From contig CAWDSH010000001.1 in the NCBI GenBank assembly GCA_963804865.1, positions 682,001-746,000 on the forward strand: a DNA stretch of 64,000 bases. Direction: 5' to 3'. The stretch's first letter is position 1. Each line of letters opens with the position of its first letter. Made by a program: the position numbers and the translations under genes. Below the pieces are notes generated by a model. That model searched no databases and was not told the origin of the DNA. It was given only the letters and a program-made list of their open reading frames with translations. The stretch comes from CAVVEQ01 sp963804865. GTDB taxonomy: Bacteria > Chloroflexota > Anaerolineae > Anaerolineales > Anaerolineaceae. Positions 35,063 to 43,481 of the stretch are shown one piece after another.

Positions 35063-35091
35063 ATTTTAGCTTTGCTATTATCCCCGGTCAA
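35063..35091 (-). promoter_or_regulatory. Sigma-70-type promoter for ffh
   Basis: On the minus strand TTGACC (35091-35086), a 17-base spacer, then TAAAAT (35068-35063). Each box matches five of six consensus bases. Transcription would start near 35056, leaving a 48-base leader before the ATG at 35008. Confidence 0.7.
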
Positions 35092-35258
35092 GGGTGGATG
35101 TTTTTCTCGTAATCGTTAGATTGGGAATGTCCAAGATATGGCCAGAATCTAACGCGTTTTTGGAGCGCATTAGTGAAGGTGATCCCATATGGATTTTCGC
35201 GGGTGCGCAACCTATTAATCCAAGTTGGGTTATTAACCTCAAATACCAAGGAGATAGA

Positions 35259-36119
35259 ATGTCAAAAATTGCCATCGTAACTGACAGCAGTGCCTATATT
35301 CCTGATCCACTGCTCAAAAATTTTCCTATTCATATCGCCCCTCTGCTTGTCTTATGGGACAATGAATCATTGCGTGATGGTCTGGATATCACACCGGCTC
35401 AATTCTATGAAAGGTTGAAAGAGTCGAAATCCATGCCTTCCACGTCCCAGGCCACCCCCAGTATGTTCAAGGAAATTTATCAGAACCTCCTGAATGAGGG
35501 CTATGAGATTTTCAGTATGCATATATCCTCCAAGCTATCAGGAACACTTGATTCAGCGATTCAAGCAAAGGAACAATTCCCAGGTGCCCGTATTGAATTA
35601 TTCGATTCGCTATCTGCAGGCATGGGCTTGGGATTCCAGGTTTTGGCTGCATCACGATTGGCATCGCAGGGTGCCACGCTTGAAGAGTGTAAAGTCATCG
35701 CGACCAAGGCTAAGGAGCAAAGCGGTGTATTTCTAGTGGTTAAGACCCTCGAATTCCTCCATCGTGGCGGCAGGATTGGTGGTGCATCCGCATTTCTTGG
35801 TTCTGTCTTGGACTTGAAACCAATTTTGGCCTTAAAGGATGGGCGGGTTGAACCTGTCGAAAAGGTTCGAACTATGTCCAAGGCAATTGATCGCATGCTG
35901 GATCTCTTTGAAAAAGAAGCCAGCCAGTTTGGAAAACCTTATCATCTTGCAGCGCTGTACACAGATAATCCTGATGCCGCTCAATTGCTCGTGGATCGTA
36001 CCCGCCAACGCTTTGGGATCAGTGAAGTTGCCGAAGCGATCGTTTCACCGGTCAGTCCGGCAATAGGCACCCACGTCGGACCAGGGACATTGGGTCTCTG
36101 TTTTCTCGCAGGCATTTAG
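35259..36119 (+). CDS. DegV family fatty-acid-binding protein
   Basis: A 286-residue DegV protein (EDD fold), a family that binds fatty acids and, as FakB, presents them to the FakA kinase. The start is the ATG at 35259, preceded by AAGGAGA at 5 bases' spacing; the frame extends further upstream without family similarity. MSKIAIVTDSSAYIPDPLL is the typical N-terminus. TSQATPSMF carries the Thr/Ser pocket residues, HISSKLSGTLDSA and VFLVVKTLEFLHRGGRIGGA follow, and SPAIGTHVGPGTLGL is the conserved C-terminal part. No FakA-like gene is in the window. A terminator follows. Confidence 0.94.
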   Translation: MSKIAIVTDSSAYIPDPLLKNFPIHIAPLLVLWDNESLRDGLDITPAQFYERLKESKSMPSTSQATPSMFKEIYQNLLNEGYEIFSMHISSKLSGTLDSAIQAKEQFPGARIELFDSLSAGMGLGFQVLAASRLASQGATLEECKVIATKAKEQSGVFLVVKTLEFLHRGGRIGGASAFLGSVLDLKPILALKDGRVEPVEKVRTMSKAIDRMLDLFEKEASQFGKPYHLAALYTDNPDAAQLLVDRTRQRFGISEVAEAIVSPVSPAIGTHVGPGTLGLCFLAGI

Positions 36120-36126
36120 ATCAATC

Positions 36127-36169
36127 AAAACTCTCCCTCAAAACGGGAGAGTTCCTTTATTATTTCTTT
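36127..36169 (+). terminator. Intrinsic terminator after degV
   Basis: AACTCTCCC (36129-36137) pairs with GGGAGAGTT (36145-36153) across a seven-base loop and is followed by a T-rich CCTTTATTATTTCTTTT. It ends the degV transcript before the DUF1015 gene. Confidence 0.85.
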
Positions 36170-36206
36170 TGGTAAAATAAGTTCACCTTATTGAGCCGAG
36201 GTTTGC

Positions 36207-37523
36207 ATGAAAAACATCCCATCATTGGGCATTCAAATACCGGATATTCTTCTTCCAAAATCAGGGACAGATCTTTCGAAATGGGCCGTGATTGCCTGTG
36301 ATCAATACACTTCCGAACCGGAGTATTGGCAGCAGGTTGAAAATAAAGTTGGAGATGCACCATCAACATACAATATGATCCTTCCTGAAGTCATGCTCGG
36401 TACTGAGGCTGAAATCGCGCGAATACAATCGACTCAGGCTGCGATGCAAAAATATCTGGATGAGGATCTATTTATTGAACGTCAGGGTTTTATTTTGGTC
36501 GAACGACAGGCGTCAAATAAAATCCGTCATGGATTGATCCTGGCTCTGGATCTCGAGAAATATGACTTCAACAAGGGATCTCAAACCCTTATCCGTGCTT
36601 CAGAGGGAACCATCATTGAAAGGCTTCCACCTCGCATCCGCATCCGGGAAGGTGCCATCCTTGAGCTTCCACATATTCTTGTTCTAATTGATGACCCAAA
36701 TCACTCTGTAATTGAACCGGTTATCGCAGCCCGTGAAAATATTCCACTGCTTTACGATTTAGATCTAATGCTGGGTAGCGGGCACATACGTGGATACTGG
36801 GTGAATAATGAAAAATTGGAAAGTAAAATAGTACGTGCGTTTGAAACCTTGGCTGATCCGCAGTTCTTTTCTTCCCGCTATGGTGTGACGTCAGATCTTG
36901 GCATTTTACTTTTCGCCATGGGTGACGGAAATCATTCTCTCGCAACCGCAAAATCCATATGGGAAATGAACAAATCCAAGAGGGGAATGAACCACCCATC
37001 CCGGTATGCATTGGTGGAAATCGAGAACATTCACGATGAAGGACTGGAATTTGAACCCATTCATCGTGTTGTTTTTAATGTCAAGAGTGAAATCTTGCCG
37101 GTATTTGAGAAATTCTTCAATGGAGCTGTTTCTGTCCAGACTGCTGGTTCTCTCGAGCATCTCATAAAGAGCATGAAGAGCCAATCAAGGGATGCACAAA
37201 ATATTGGTATGATAAGTCCTTCGGGTTTCAGACTTCTTTCAATCCAAAAACCGGTCTCCAATCTCCCCGTCGGTTCGTTACAGGCATTCCTCGATGATTG
37301 GCAGAAAAAAGGTGGCTTCGAAAGAATCGATTACGTTCATGGAGAAGAAGTTTTGGCACGCCTTGGAAGTCAATCCGGGAATATCGGTTTTCTTCTGCCA
37401 GCCATGGAGAAAAATGAATTATTTAAGACGGTGATTTTGGATGGTGTTTTGCCGCGAAAAACTTTTTCAATGGGTGCTGCCCAGGATAAACGTTTCTACA
37501 TGGAATGCCGTAAGATTAAATAG
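36207..37523 (+). CDS. DUF1015 family protein
   Basis: A 438-residue cytoplasmic protein matching DUF1015 along its length: PKSGTDLSKWAVIACDQYTS near the N-terminus, RIREGAILELPHILVLIDDP in the middle, FAMGDGNHSLATAKSIWE (about residues 230-250, the best-conserved block, with D, N and H residues that look like a metal or phosphate site), and VEIENIHDEGLEFEPIHRV. The family is widespread and sometimes called SbnI-like or putative serine kinase, but I do not regard a function as established. It stands alone between terminators upstream and the M23 gene 14 bases downstream, which it may be cotranscribed with. Confidence 0.88.
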   Translation: MKNIPSLGIQIPDILLPKSGTDLSKWAVIACDQYTSEPEYWQQVENKVGDAPSTYNMILPEVMLGTEAEIARIQSTQAAMQKYLDEDLFIERQGFILVERQASNKIRHGLILALDLEKYDFNKGSQTLIRASEGTIIERLPPRIRIREGAILELPHILVLIDDPNHSVIEPVIAARENIPLLYDLDLMLGSGHIRGYWVNNEKLESKIVRAFETLADPQFFSSRYGVTSDLGILLFAMGDGNHSLATAKSIWEMNKSKRGMNHPSRYALVEIENIHDEGLEFEPIHRVVFNVKSEILPVFEKFFNGAVSVQTAGSLEHLIKSMKSQSRDAQNIGMISPSGFRLLSIQKPVSNLPVGSLQAFLDDWQKKGGFERIDYVHGEEVLARLGSQSGNIGFLLPAMEKNELFKTVILDGVLPRKTFSMGAAQDKRFYMECRKIK

Positions 37524-37537
37524 AAAAGAGGGGAGAT

Positions 37538-38371
37538 TTGTTTCGATTGCAGAGGAGTGGTTATTTCATTATTATTGCATTAATCGTATTAACTTCTTGT
37601 GTTCAGTTAAACGCTGAGATTGGGACTCCAACTCCTGAAAAGACCGTGACAAAAACAGCATCACCAACTTTCTCATCATCACCATCACCTTCACCTTCCC
37701 CCACTCCTGCCATCTTCCCATGTTCTCCGGTGGATGGTATAGCACTCGATGAAATCCCCCAGTTCATCACGCAGCCATTCATCGCTCCTCAACCTCGAAA
37801 AGATGATGGACACCACGGCATCGATATCGCCTTCTTTTCTGAAGGAGATCGGCCATTAATTCTTGGCCTGTCAATTCATTCCATCCTCCCAGGGAAAGTG
37901 GCGGCCGTTCTTAATAATCAAGGCCCGTATGGGAACATGATCATCGTTGAGACTCCACTCGAGCTCCTTCCTTTAGATTGGGAGCAGCTGGTGCCCTTCC
38001 CAACGATCGCTCCCACGGTTACCTCTGATGGGCGGTTGGCTTGCCCTGAAAGCGGTGAACAGCCAACCTATGATACCAGTGGGAATAGATCTCTTTATGT
38101 CCTTTATTCACACCTTTTGAATCCACCTGAGTTTCATGTCGGGGATGATATCTCATACTGCCAGATCATTGGACAGGTTGGAAATACTGGCTGGTCATCG
38201 GATCCCCACCTTCACCTCGAAACGCGAATTGGTCCTTCAGAAGCCCGATTTGGTGAAATTGTCCATCGGGTGCCTGCCACACTCGAACAAACCTATAACT
38301 ATTGCGTCTGGCGGATAAGTAATTTATTTCAATTGATGGATCCAATGAACTTGTTGTCAATCATCCCATAA
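37538..38371 (+). CDS. M23 family metallopeptidase, lipoprotein
   Basis: A 277-residue exported peptidase-like protein. It starts at a TTG preceded by GAGGGGAG. The signal peptide ends in the lipobox LTSC (Cys about residue 21), so it should be membrane-anchored. A Ser/Thr/Pro linker (residues 30-62) leads to the LytM-type domain: HHGIDIAFF provides the HxxxD zinc ligands, and DPHLHLETR the HxH motif. An insertion of about 60 residues sits between them (LLPLDWEQLVPFPTIAPTV...). M23 enzymes cut peptidoglycan cross-links; since Anaerolineae walls vary, the substrate is uncertain. A second M23 gene lies downstream with the same architecture. Confidence 0.9.
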   Translation: MFRLQRSGYFIIIALIVLTSCVQLNAEIGTPTPEKTVTKTASPTFSSSPSPSPSPTPAIFPCSPVDGIALDEIPQFITQPFIAPQPRKDDGHHGIDIAFFSEGDRPLILGLSIHSILPGKVAAVLNNQGPYGNMIIVETPLELLPLDWEQLVPFPTIAPTVTSDGRLACPESGEQPTYDTSGNRSLYVLYSHLLNPPEFHVGDDISYCQIIGQVGNTGWSSDPHLHLETRIGPSEARFGEIVHRVPATLEQTYNYCVWRISNLFQLMDPMNLLSIIP

Positions 38372-38481
38372 GTTCTGGGAAAACACCTGCTTTATCCTCG
38401 ATTTTTCAGCAAAACAATTATCGGAATGGAACTGCAATATTTCCTTTGGAAGCAACGTTATGCATTCATCGGGGACAAATA

Positions 38482-38490
38482 TGCTAGAAT
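38482..38490 (+). promoter_or_regulatory. Candidate extended -10 promoter for the PD40 propeller gene
   Basis: TGCTAGAAT (TGn-TAGAAT) lies 48 bases before the ATG at 38538. A clear -35 box is absent, as usual for extended -10 sites. Confidence 0.35.
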
Positions 38491-38537
38491 TCCAAAAGCT
38501 GGCTTGATACTTGCAAGAAATAAAATTTAACTTACTC

Positions 38538-40410
38538 ATGGAAGAAAAGAATTCCCCTACCAAAAAATACTTAAGTTATGTCTGGTTTTTCCTGGCAATA
38601 ATAAATGCCATTCTATTTATTATTCTCATCACAAATCTTGGGAAACGCTCAAACACATCAACACAAATTGGACCAGTACCAACTGAGTACATCCACCCAG
38701 GTGGTTTCTCAGCAAAATCCACTGACTTTTGTTACCATGCAACCTTCGGCGTCTGAAGGGTTAAAAACCTCCGGCGCGGTCCTCCTCTCAATGAGCGATG
38801 GGGATCATAACCATATTTTTGCCTTCCACCCTGTCTATCTTGCGCTCACCAGGTTAACCGACGGTCCGTGGGATGATATTTCACCCGCAGTGAGTCCGGA
38901 TGGAACAAAAATAGCTTATGTATCCCGTGGAAATGGTTACTGGGATATTTACATCCTGGATCTTTTCAGCAAACAGTTGACTCAAGTCACGAACTCAAAG
39001 GAATATGAAGGTTCTCCGACCTGGTCCTCTGATGGTCAATGGCTGGCTTATGAGGGTTATCGTGATGGCAACATGGATATTTTCATCCAATCCCTGGTTG
39101 ATCCAAATCAAGCGATCATCCAATTAACTGATGATCCTGCCATGGATCATTCCCCAGCGTGGGCGCCGGGTGGACGTCAGATCGCCTTTGTTTCGACCCG
39201 CTCAGGCGAGGAGGAAATCTGGCTCGCCCAATTGGATCAAGTGGATGAACGGTTTAAGAACTTAAGCAACTCGATTGATTCCAAGGAAAAGCATCCTTCA
39301 TGGTCTCCGGATGGTCGGTATTTAGCCTGGTCATCAAACGATGGCAACTCAGACAACATCTACGTGTGGGATTTATCTAACTCCACATCACAAGCGCGAA
39401 AAAGCGTTATTGGATCATGGCCAGCCTGGAAACCCGGATCGGATGGATTTGTAACATCCATCGGGAATCCAAATTCCACATATCTCACCTCATATTCCCT
39501 TACGGACACCCAGCAGGATTTTGCGGCCTATGATCTGCCTGGATCCATCCATGGTCTTGCTTGGTTACCTGGCGATAGCATCGCTTACCTGGAGACTTAT
39601 TTGACTGTTTCAAATATGGCAGCTGCCCCAGCACTATTCGAAACAAAAATTACGCTTTCTCCAGCCCCTAACAATCGTTTGGGAGTTGTTCCACTCGATG
39701 CTGTAAATGCCCCGTATCCATTCCTGAATGATAGTGCAGATGAGGGTTTTATCAGTTTGCGTAAAGCAATAGGAAATGTATCTGGTTGGGACTTCCTGGC
39801 TAATCTGGAAAATGCATATCTTCCATTAACAGAACCTCCAGAACCCGGCATGGTAGAAAATTGGCTATTTTCTGGTCATGCAATCGCAGTTAATTCTCTA
39901 CCGATACAGGCGGGATGGATGGTCGTTGTCAGGGAGGATTTCAATGGTTTGCCATATTGGCGGGTATACATTAAAGCCATTCGTCAAGATGGAACGCAGG
40001 GACTTCCAATAAAAGATATGATCTGGGATTTCAATCCCCGCTTTCAAGGTGATCCAGTCGCCTATGAGCAAGGCGGCAAACTTGCTGAAGCACCTGAAGG
40101 GTGGTGGGTGGATTTCACAGAGATCGCATTAAGATACGGTTGGGAACGTTTATCATCCTTGCCAAGTTGGCGAACTTACTATCCTGGAACAAGATTCAAC
40201 CAATTCGTCTTGACACAGGACATGGATTGGTATTCAGCGATGATAGAACTTTATCCACCTGAAGCCCTGGCTACCTATACTCCCATCCCGACGATAACCA
40301 CAACACCCACGCGAACCCCCTGGAGAAGTCCCACCAGGACTGCGACCCGTACCGCCACAAATACCCGCACTCCCTCGGCATCTCCCACTCCCAGTGCGAC
40401 CAAGAACTAG
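38538..40410 (+). CDS. Membrane-anchored TolB-like beta-propeller (PD40) protein, probable +1 frameshift near the N-terminus
   Basis: The long frame (601 codons from an ATG at 38605) has at least four PD40/WD40-like repeats: ISPAVSPDGTKIAYVS, GSPTWSSDGQWLAYEG, HSPAWAPGGRQIAFVS and KHPSWSPDGRYLAWSS, at about 40-residue spacing. A 330-residue mixed domain follows, ending in a Thr/Pro/Arg tail (TPTRTPWRSPTRTATR). In the other frame, from an ATG at 38538, MEEKNSPTKKYLSYVWFFLA and the next residues form a good membrane anchor. The span 38538-40410 is 3n+1 bases, and one base fewer between about 38637 and 38702 (GGG or CCC run) joins the anchor to the propeller, giving 623 residues. The alternative is a start at 38605 with a weak signal-like segment. 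Propellers of this type are exported and bind proteins or sugars; the ligand is unknown. Confidence 0.8.
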
Positions 40411-40415
40411 CTGCC

Positions 40416-41528
40416 ATGCGCAAAGTTAGATATTGGTTTCTTCTCTCTCTTTCCATGATATTGGGAGTAACTGCGTGTTTAACAAACTTTCCCGACCCCA
40501 CTCCTTCTTCGATGCCATCGGAAATCCCCATAGCTTCATCACCTCAACCTTCAAGTACAGCAACACCCCGCGAGTTACCTACCATAATCCCGACGAGGAG
40601 ACCGACACAGACATTCGCAGCACCTCTACAAATTGAATTTCCAACGCCCGCGCCCATACCGATATCCGATTGGCGTCCACCTCTGGAAGAGATCCCTTGG
40701 GCTCTCAGTCCAAACGATCACTTCTACTTTTTTCGACCTATCCAGGTAGACGAAGTGAATTGGCCATTGCCTGATTATAGGTATGGTTATATCTTCGGCG
40801 AAACAGATCAAGTTCACACTGGAGTGGATATCGACGCCCCATATGGCACCCCGGTGCGGGCTGCTGCGTCAGGTACCATAACTTGGGCAGGTTATGGCTT
40901 GATGGGCACCGGTCTTGATAAAAAAGATCCCTATGGTCTGGCTGTCACCATTCGCCACAATTTCGGATATGAGAATCGTCGATTGACCACGGTGTATGCC
41001 CATATGAGTGAGATCTCAGTCCGCCCTGGAATGCATGTGGAACAGGGAGATGTCATCGGGTATATCGGTACCACCGGAAATACAACTGGACCTCATCTTC
41101 ATTTTGAGGTCAGGCTGGAAAGCGCTGATTTCTTCTCATCACGCAATCCAGAGCTCTGGTTATCTCCGCCTGAAGGAAATGGCATCCTGGCAGCAAGGAT
41201 CATGAATACCAATGGTTCACTTATAAACAGCCAGATTATTGCTGTAACCAATCGCAAAGGTCATACCTGGGAAGTTTATACTTATGCGGAATTGGGTGTG
41301 AACGCAGATGATTATTACCGGGAAAATCTGGTTTTGAGCGATTTGCCGGATGGTGAATATCGCATCTATATAAAATATATGGATGAACCCTATAATTTCT
41401 GGTTCCGGGTTTATGCGGGAACTGTCACCTATGTAACTTTTCGGGGCACTCTAGGTTTCAATACATCTATTCCTTCAACTCCCAACCCTGAAGCATGGGT
41501 TGTTACTCCTAAACCCGATCTGAAGTAA
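40416..41528 (+). CDS. M23 family metallopeptidase, lipoprotein
   Basis: A 370-residue exported protein. The signal peptide ends in lipobox VTAC (Cys about 21), followed by a Pro/Ser/Thr linker (to about residue 90). The LytM domain has VHTGVDIDAPYGTPVRAAASG (HxxxD ligand pair, about 131-151), TVYAHMSEISVRPGMHVEQG and TTGPHLHFEVR (HxH ligand). All zinc ligands are present, so peptidase activity on peptidoglycan-type peptides is likely. The C-terminal 110 residues form a separate beta-rich region resembling a Cna-B or carbohydrate-binding fold (NGSLINSQIIAVTNRKGHTW). It starts 5 bases after the propeller gene and is cotranscribed with it. Confidence 0.93.
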   Translation: MRKVRYWFLLSLSMILGVTACLTNFPDPTPSSMPSEIPIASSPQPSSTATPRELPTIIPTRRPTQTFAAPLQIEFPTPAPIPISDWRPPLEEIPWALSPNDHFYFFRPIQVDEVNWPLPDYRYGYIFGETDQVHTGVDIDAPYGTPVRAAASGTITWAGYGLMGTGLDKKDPYGLAVTIRHNFGYENRRLTTVYAHMSEISVRPGMHVEQGDVIGYIGTTGNTTGPHLHFEVRLESADFFSSRNPELWLSPPEGNGILAARIMNTNGSLINSQIIAVTNRKGHTWEVYTYAELGVNADDYYRENLVLSDLPDGEYRIYIKYMDEPYNFWFRVYAGTVTYVTFRGTLGFNTSIPSTPNPEAWVVTPKPDLK

Positions 41529-41540
41529 AATACACCACCC

Positions 41541-41580
41541 TTGACAATAAAACCCTCAGCATTGACAATAACATGCTGAG
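41541..41580 (+). promoter_or_regulatory. Direct repeats TTGACAATAA and overlapping inverted repeat upstream of the NBR1-Ig lipoprotein
   Basis: TTGACAATAA occurs at 41541-41550 and again at 41562-41571, 21 bases apart (two helical turns). An 8-base inverted repeat CTCAGCAT/ATGCTGAG (41555-41580) overlaps the second copy. TTGACA at 41541 with GACAAT 17 bases on could act as a weak promoter. The hairpin may instead end the M23 transcript, though no T run follows. Confidence 0.4.
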
Positions 41581-41616
41581 TATTCAAATTTCCCTTACTG
41601 TGTTGGAGGATTCAAA

Positions 41617-42303
41617 ATGCACCACCCGAAAGTGAAATATTTAAGTGTCTTGGTTATTATTATGCTGGGATTACTGACTGCCTGTGGTTTGGGGAAGCCA
41701 CAGACTCCAACCACTGATCCCAGCCTGCTCATCACCCAGGTGTTTCAGACGGTGGAAGCGGAATTGACCTCAACTGCCGCTGCCATGCCTACCTCCACTT
41801 TTACTCCAGAACCATCCTCGACTCCCACAATGACAGCCACGCCTGCGATCACCACAACTCCGCTTGGCACACTCCCCGGGATTCCGCCCATCGGGATAGG
41901 GCAACCCACGGTAAGCGCTGATAACGCAGAATTTGTGGCTGATGTGACCGTGCCGGACAATTCGCAAATATTGCCAAAAACAGAATTCACCAAGACTTGG
42001 AGGATTAAAAATATCGGGACAACAACCTGGAATGCGAATTACAAACTGGTTTATCTCGATGGTGTCTCAATTTCAATGGTCGAAGCTGTTCTAAAAGTGA
42101 CAGAAGTGAAATTAACCTCTGAGGTAAAACCTGGAGCTGAAGTAGAGATCAGTGTTCCGATGGTTTCCCCGAGCAAAAATGGGACTTACAAAATATGGTG
42201 GAAGATGCTTAATCCGCAAGGTTACTTTTTCGGTGAACCTTTATATGTGCAAATTGTCGTTGGGGATACAACCGTGACCGTGGTTCCAACGGCAACACCT
42301 TGA
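41617..42303 (+). CDS. Lipoprotein with NBR1-type Ig-like domain
   Basis: A 228-residue exported protein. The signal peptide ends in lipobox LTAC (Cys about 23). A Thr/Pro linker (residues 50-95, e.g. FTPEPSSTPTMTATPAITTT) precedes an Ig-like domain of the NBR1 (N_BRCA1_IG) type: FVADVTVPDNSQILPKTEFT, TKTWRIKNIGTTTWNANYKL, VYLDG, and GTYKIWWKMLNPQGYFFG. In bacteria this domain appears in surface proteins and is thought to bind proteins or glycans; no enzyme motif is present. GGAGG precedes the ATG at 41617. It shares linker style with its neighbours. Confidence 0.88.
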   Translation: MHHPKVKYLSVLVIIMLGLLTACGLGKPQTPTTDPSLLITQVFQTVEAELTSTAAAMPTSTFTPEPSSTPTMTATPAITTTPLGTLPGIPPIGIGQPTVSADNAEFVADVTVPDNSQILPKTEFTKTWRIKNIGTTTWNANYKLVYLDGVSISMVEAVLKVTEVKLTSEVKPGAEVEISVPMVSPSKNGTYKIWWKMLNPQGYFFGEPLYVQIVVGDTTVTVVPTATP

Positions 42304-42333
42304 TGCATTTGATTAACGCTTGATGAGTTCTTC

Positions 42334-43449
42334 ATGGATGAGCTAATTAGCAAGATAAAAGCCGAGGCAAATCGCCTCGGCTTTTCACTCTTCGGCATCA
42401 CCACCGCCGACCCGCCTGAGCATTTCGACTATTTCACAAGCTGGTTGGCTAAGGGTTATCACGGCGAAATGCATTATCTTTCTCGACCAGATTCGCTGAG
42501 ACGGAGGGCTGATCCCCGTGAGTATCTTGCGGATTGTGGTTCCATAATAATCCTGGGAATGAATTACCCTGCGCCTGATGAAAGCACACCATCTTTATCA
42601 ATTTCATCTTATGCCAAAGGTATGGATTACCACCTGGTCATTCCACCAAGATTGAAACAACTAGTCACTTACACGGAAACTTGCACAAATAGAGCTATTG
42701 AATCATTTATATGCACAGACAGTAGCCCGGTTCTTGAACGTGAGTTGGGTCAGCGGGCCGGTCTCGGGTGGATCGGGCGGAATTCTTGCTTAATTTCTCC
42801 TGTTTTGGGTTCATATTTCTTCTTGGCGGAAATATTCATCAACATCAATTTACCTCCCACACCACCTCTCCTCAAAGATCATTGTGGAACCTGTCATCGT
42901 TGTTTGGATGCCTGCCCTACAGGGTGTATACAAAATGATCGATCCATCGATGCACGTGGATGCATCTCCTATCTCACTATTGAGAATAAAGGGATAATCC
43001 CCGTTCAATACCGGGAAAAAATGAATGGCTGGATTTTTGGCTGTGATATTTGCCAGCAAGTCTGCCCCTGGAACAAACAGGCATTATCACGCCATGTGGA
43101 TAAAGAGTATCAAGCGTCAAATATGACCTCAAATCTTGATATTCAAAGAATAGTCAATATAACCTCCCGTGATTTTTCTCTTACCTTTCATTCCAGTCCA
43201 ATTCAAAGAATTAAAAGGAGAGGTTTGTTAAGAAATGCATTGATCGCTGCGGGAAATCAGGGACAGGTCGACGTGATGCAATTAGCGATCAAGATGATCC
43301 AAACCGAATTTGATCCAGTGGTAAAGGGTAGCGCGATTTGGGCAATATCGCAGTTGCATCAAGAACAAGGCGATGCTATCTTGAAAGCGTTATGTAAAAC
43401 GGAGAATGACCCTATCGTGTTGCAAGAACTCTCAAGAATTCTAAGATAA
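42334..43449 (+). CDS. queG: Epoxyqueuosine reductase QueG
   Basis: A 371-residue iron-sulfur and cobalamin enzyme that reduces epoxyqueuosine to queuosine at the wobble base of tRNA. The N-terminal domain starts KIKAEANRLGFSLFGITTAD; the active-site segment is DSSPVLERELGQRAGLGWIGRN (quoted in two parts: DSSPVLERELGQ, AGLGWIGRN), where the Asp is catalytic in known QueG. Two [4Fe-4S] clusters are bound by CGTCHRCLDACPTGC and CDICQQVCPWN. The C-terminal 80 residues are HEAT-like. The family is complete. Codons 8-18 contain a perfect terminator-like hairpin (separate entry). No other queuosine gene is nearby. A bidirectional terminator follows. Confidence 0.95.
   Translation: MDELISKIKAEANRLGFSLFGITTADPPEHFDYFTSWLAKGYHGEMHYLSRPDSLRRRADPREYLADCGSIIILGMNYPAPDESTPSLSISSYAKGMDYHLVIPPRLKQLVTYTETCTNRAIESFICTDSSPVLERELGQRAGLGWIGRNSCLISPVLGSYFFLAEIFININLPPTPPLLKDHCGTCHRCLDACPTGCIQNDRSIDARGCISYLTIENKGIIPVQYREKMNGWIFGCDICQQVCPWNKQALSRHVDKEYQASNMTSNLDIQRIVNITSRDFSLTFHSSPIQRIKRRGLLRNALIAAGNQGQVDVMQLAIKMIQTEFDPVVKGSAIWAISQLHQEQGDAILKALCKTENDPIVLQELSRILR
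42357..42385 (+). promoter_or_regulatory. Terminator-like hairpin inside the 5' coding part of queG
   Basis: AAAAGCCGAGGC (42357-42368) and GCCTCGGCTTTT (42374-42385) form a perfect 12-base stem with the five-base loop AAATC. It matches the shape of an intrinsic terminator and falls wholly in queG codons 8-18. It could end the upstream lipoprotein transcript, with queG expressed only by read-through. Confidence 0.55.
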
Positions 43450-43481
43450 AAAACCTCCCCTTACGGGGAGGTTTTTTTCTT
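43448..43481. terminator. Bidirectional intrinsic terminator between queG and the LysM gene
   Basis: AAAAACCTCCCC and GGGGAGGTTTTT form a perfect stem around TTAC, with a seven-T run on the plus strand and TTTTTT on the minus strand. It serves both convergent genes. Confidence 0.92.

Noticed and set aside
35009..35258. SRP RNA gene beside ffh
   Set aside because: The region lacks the GGAA-loop hairpin and paired ends of bacterial 4.5S/6S-type SRP RNA.
38605..38660. PD40 gene starting at 38605 with a short signal peptide
   Set aside because: The hydrophobic run is short and interrupted; the other frame gives a much better anchor and the length fits one extra base. Kept only as an alternative.
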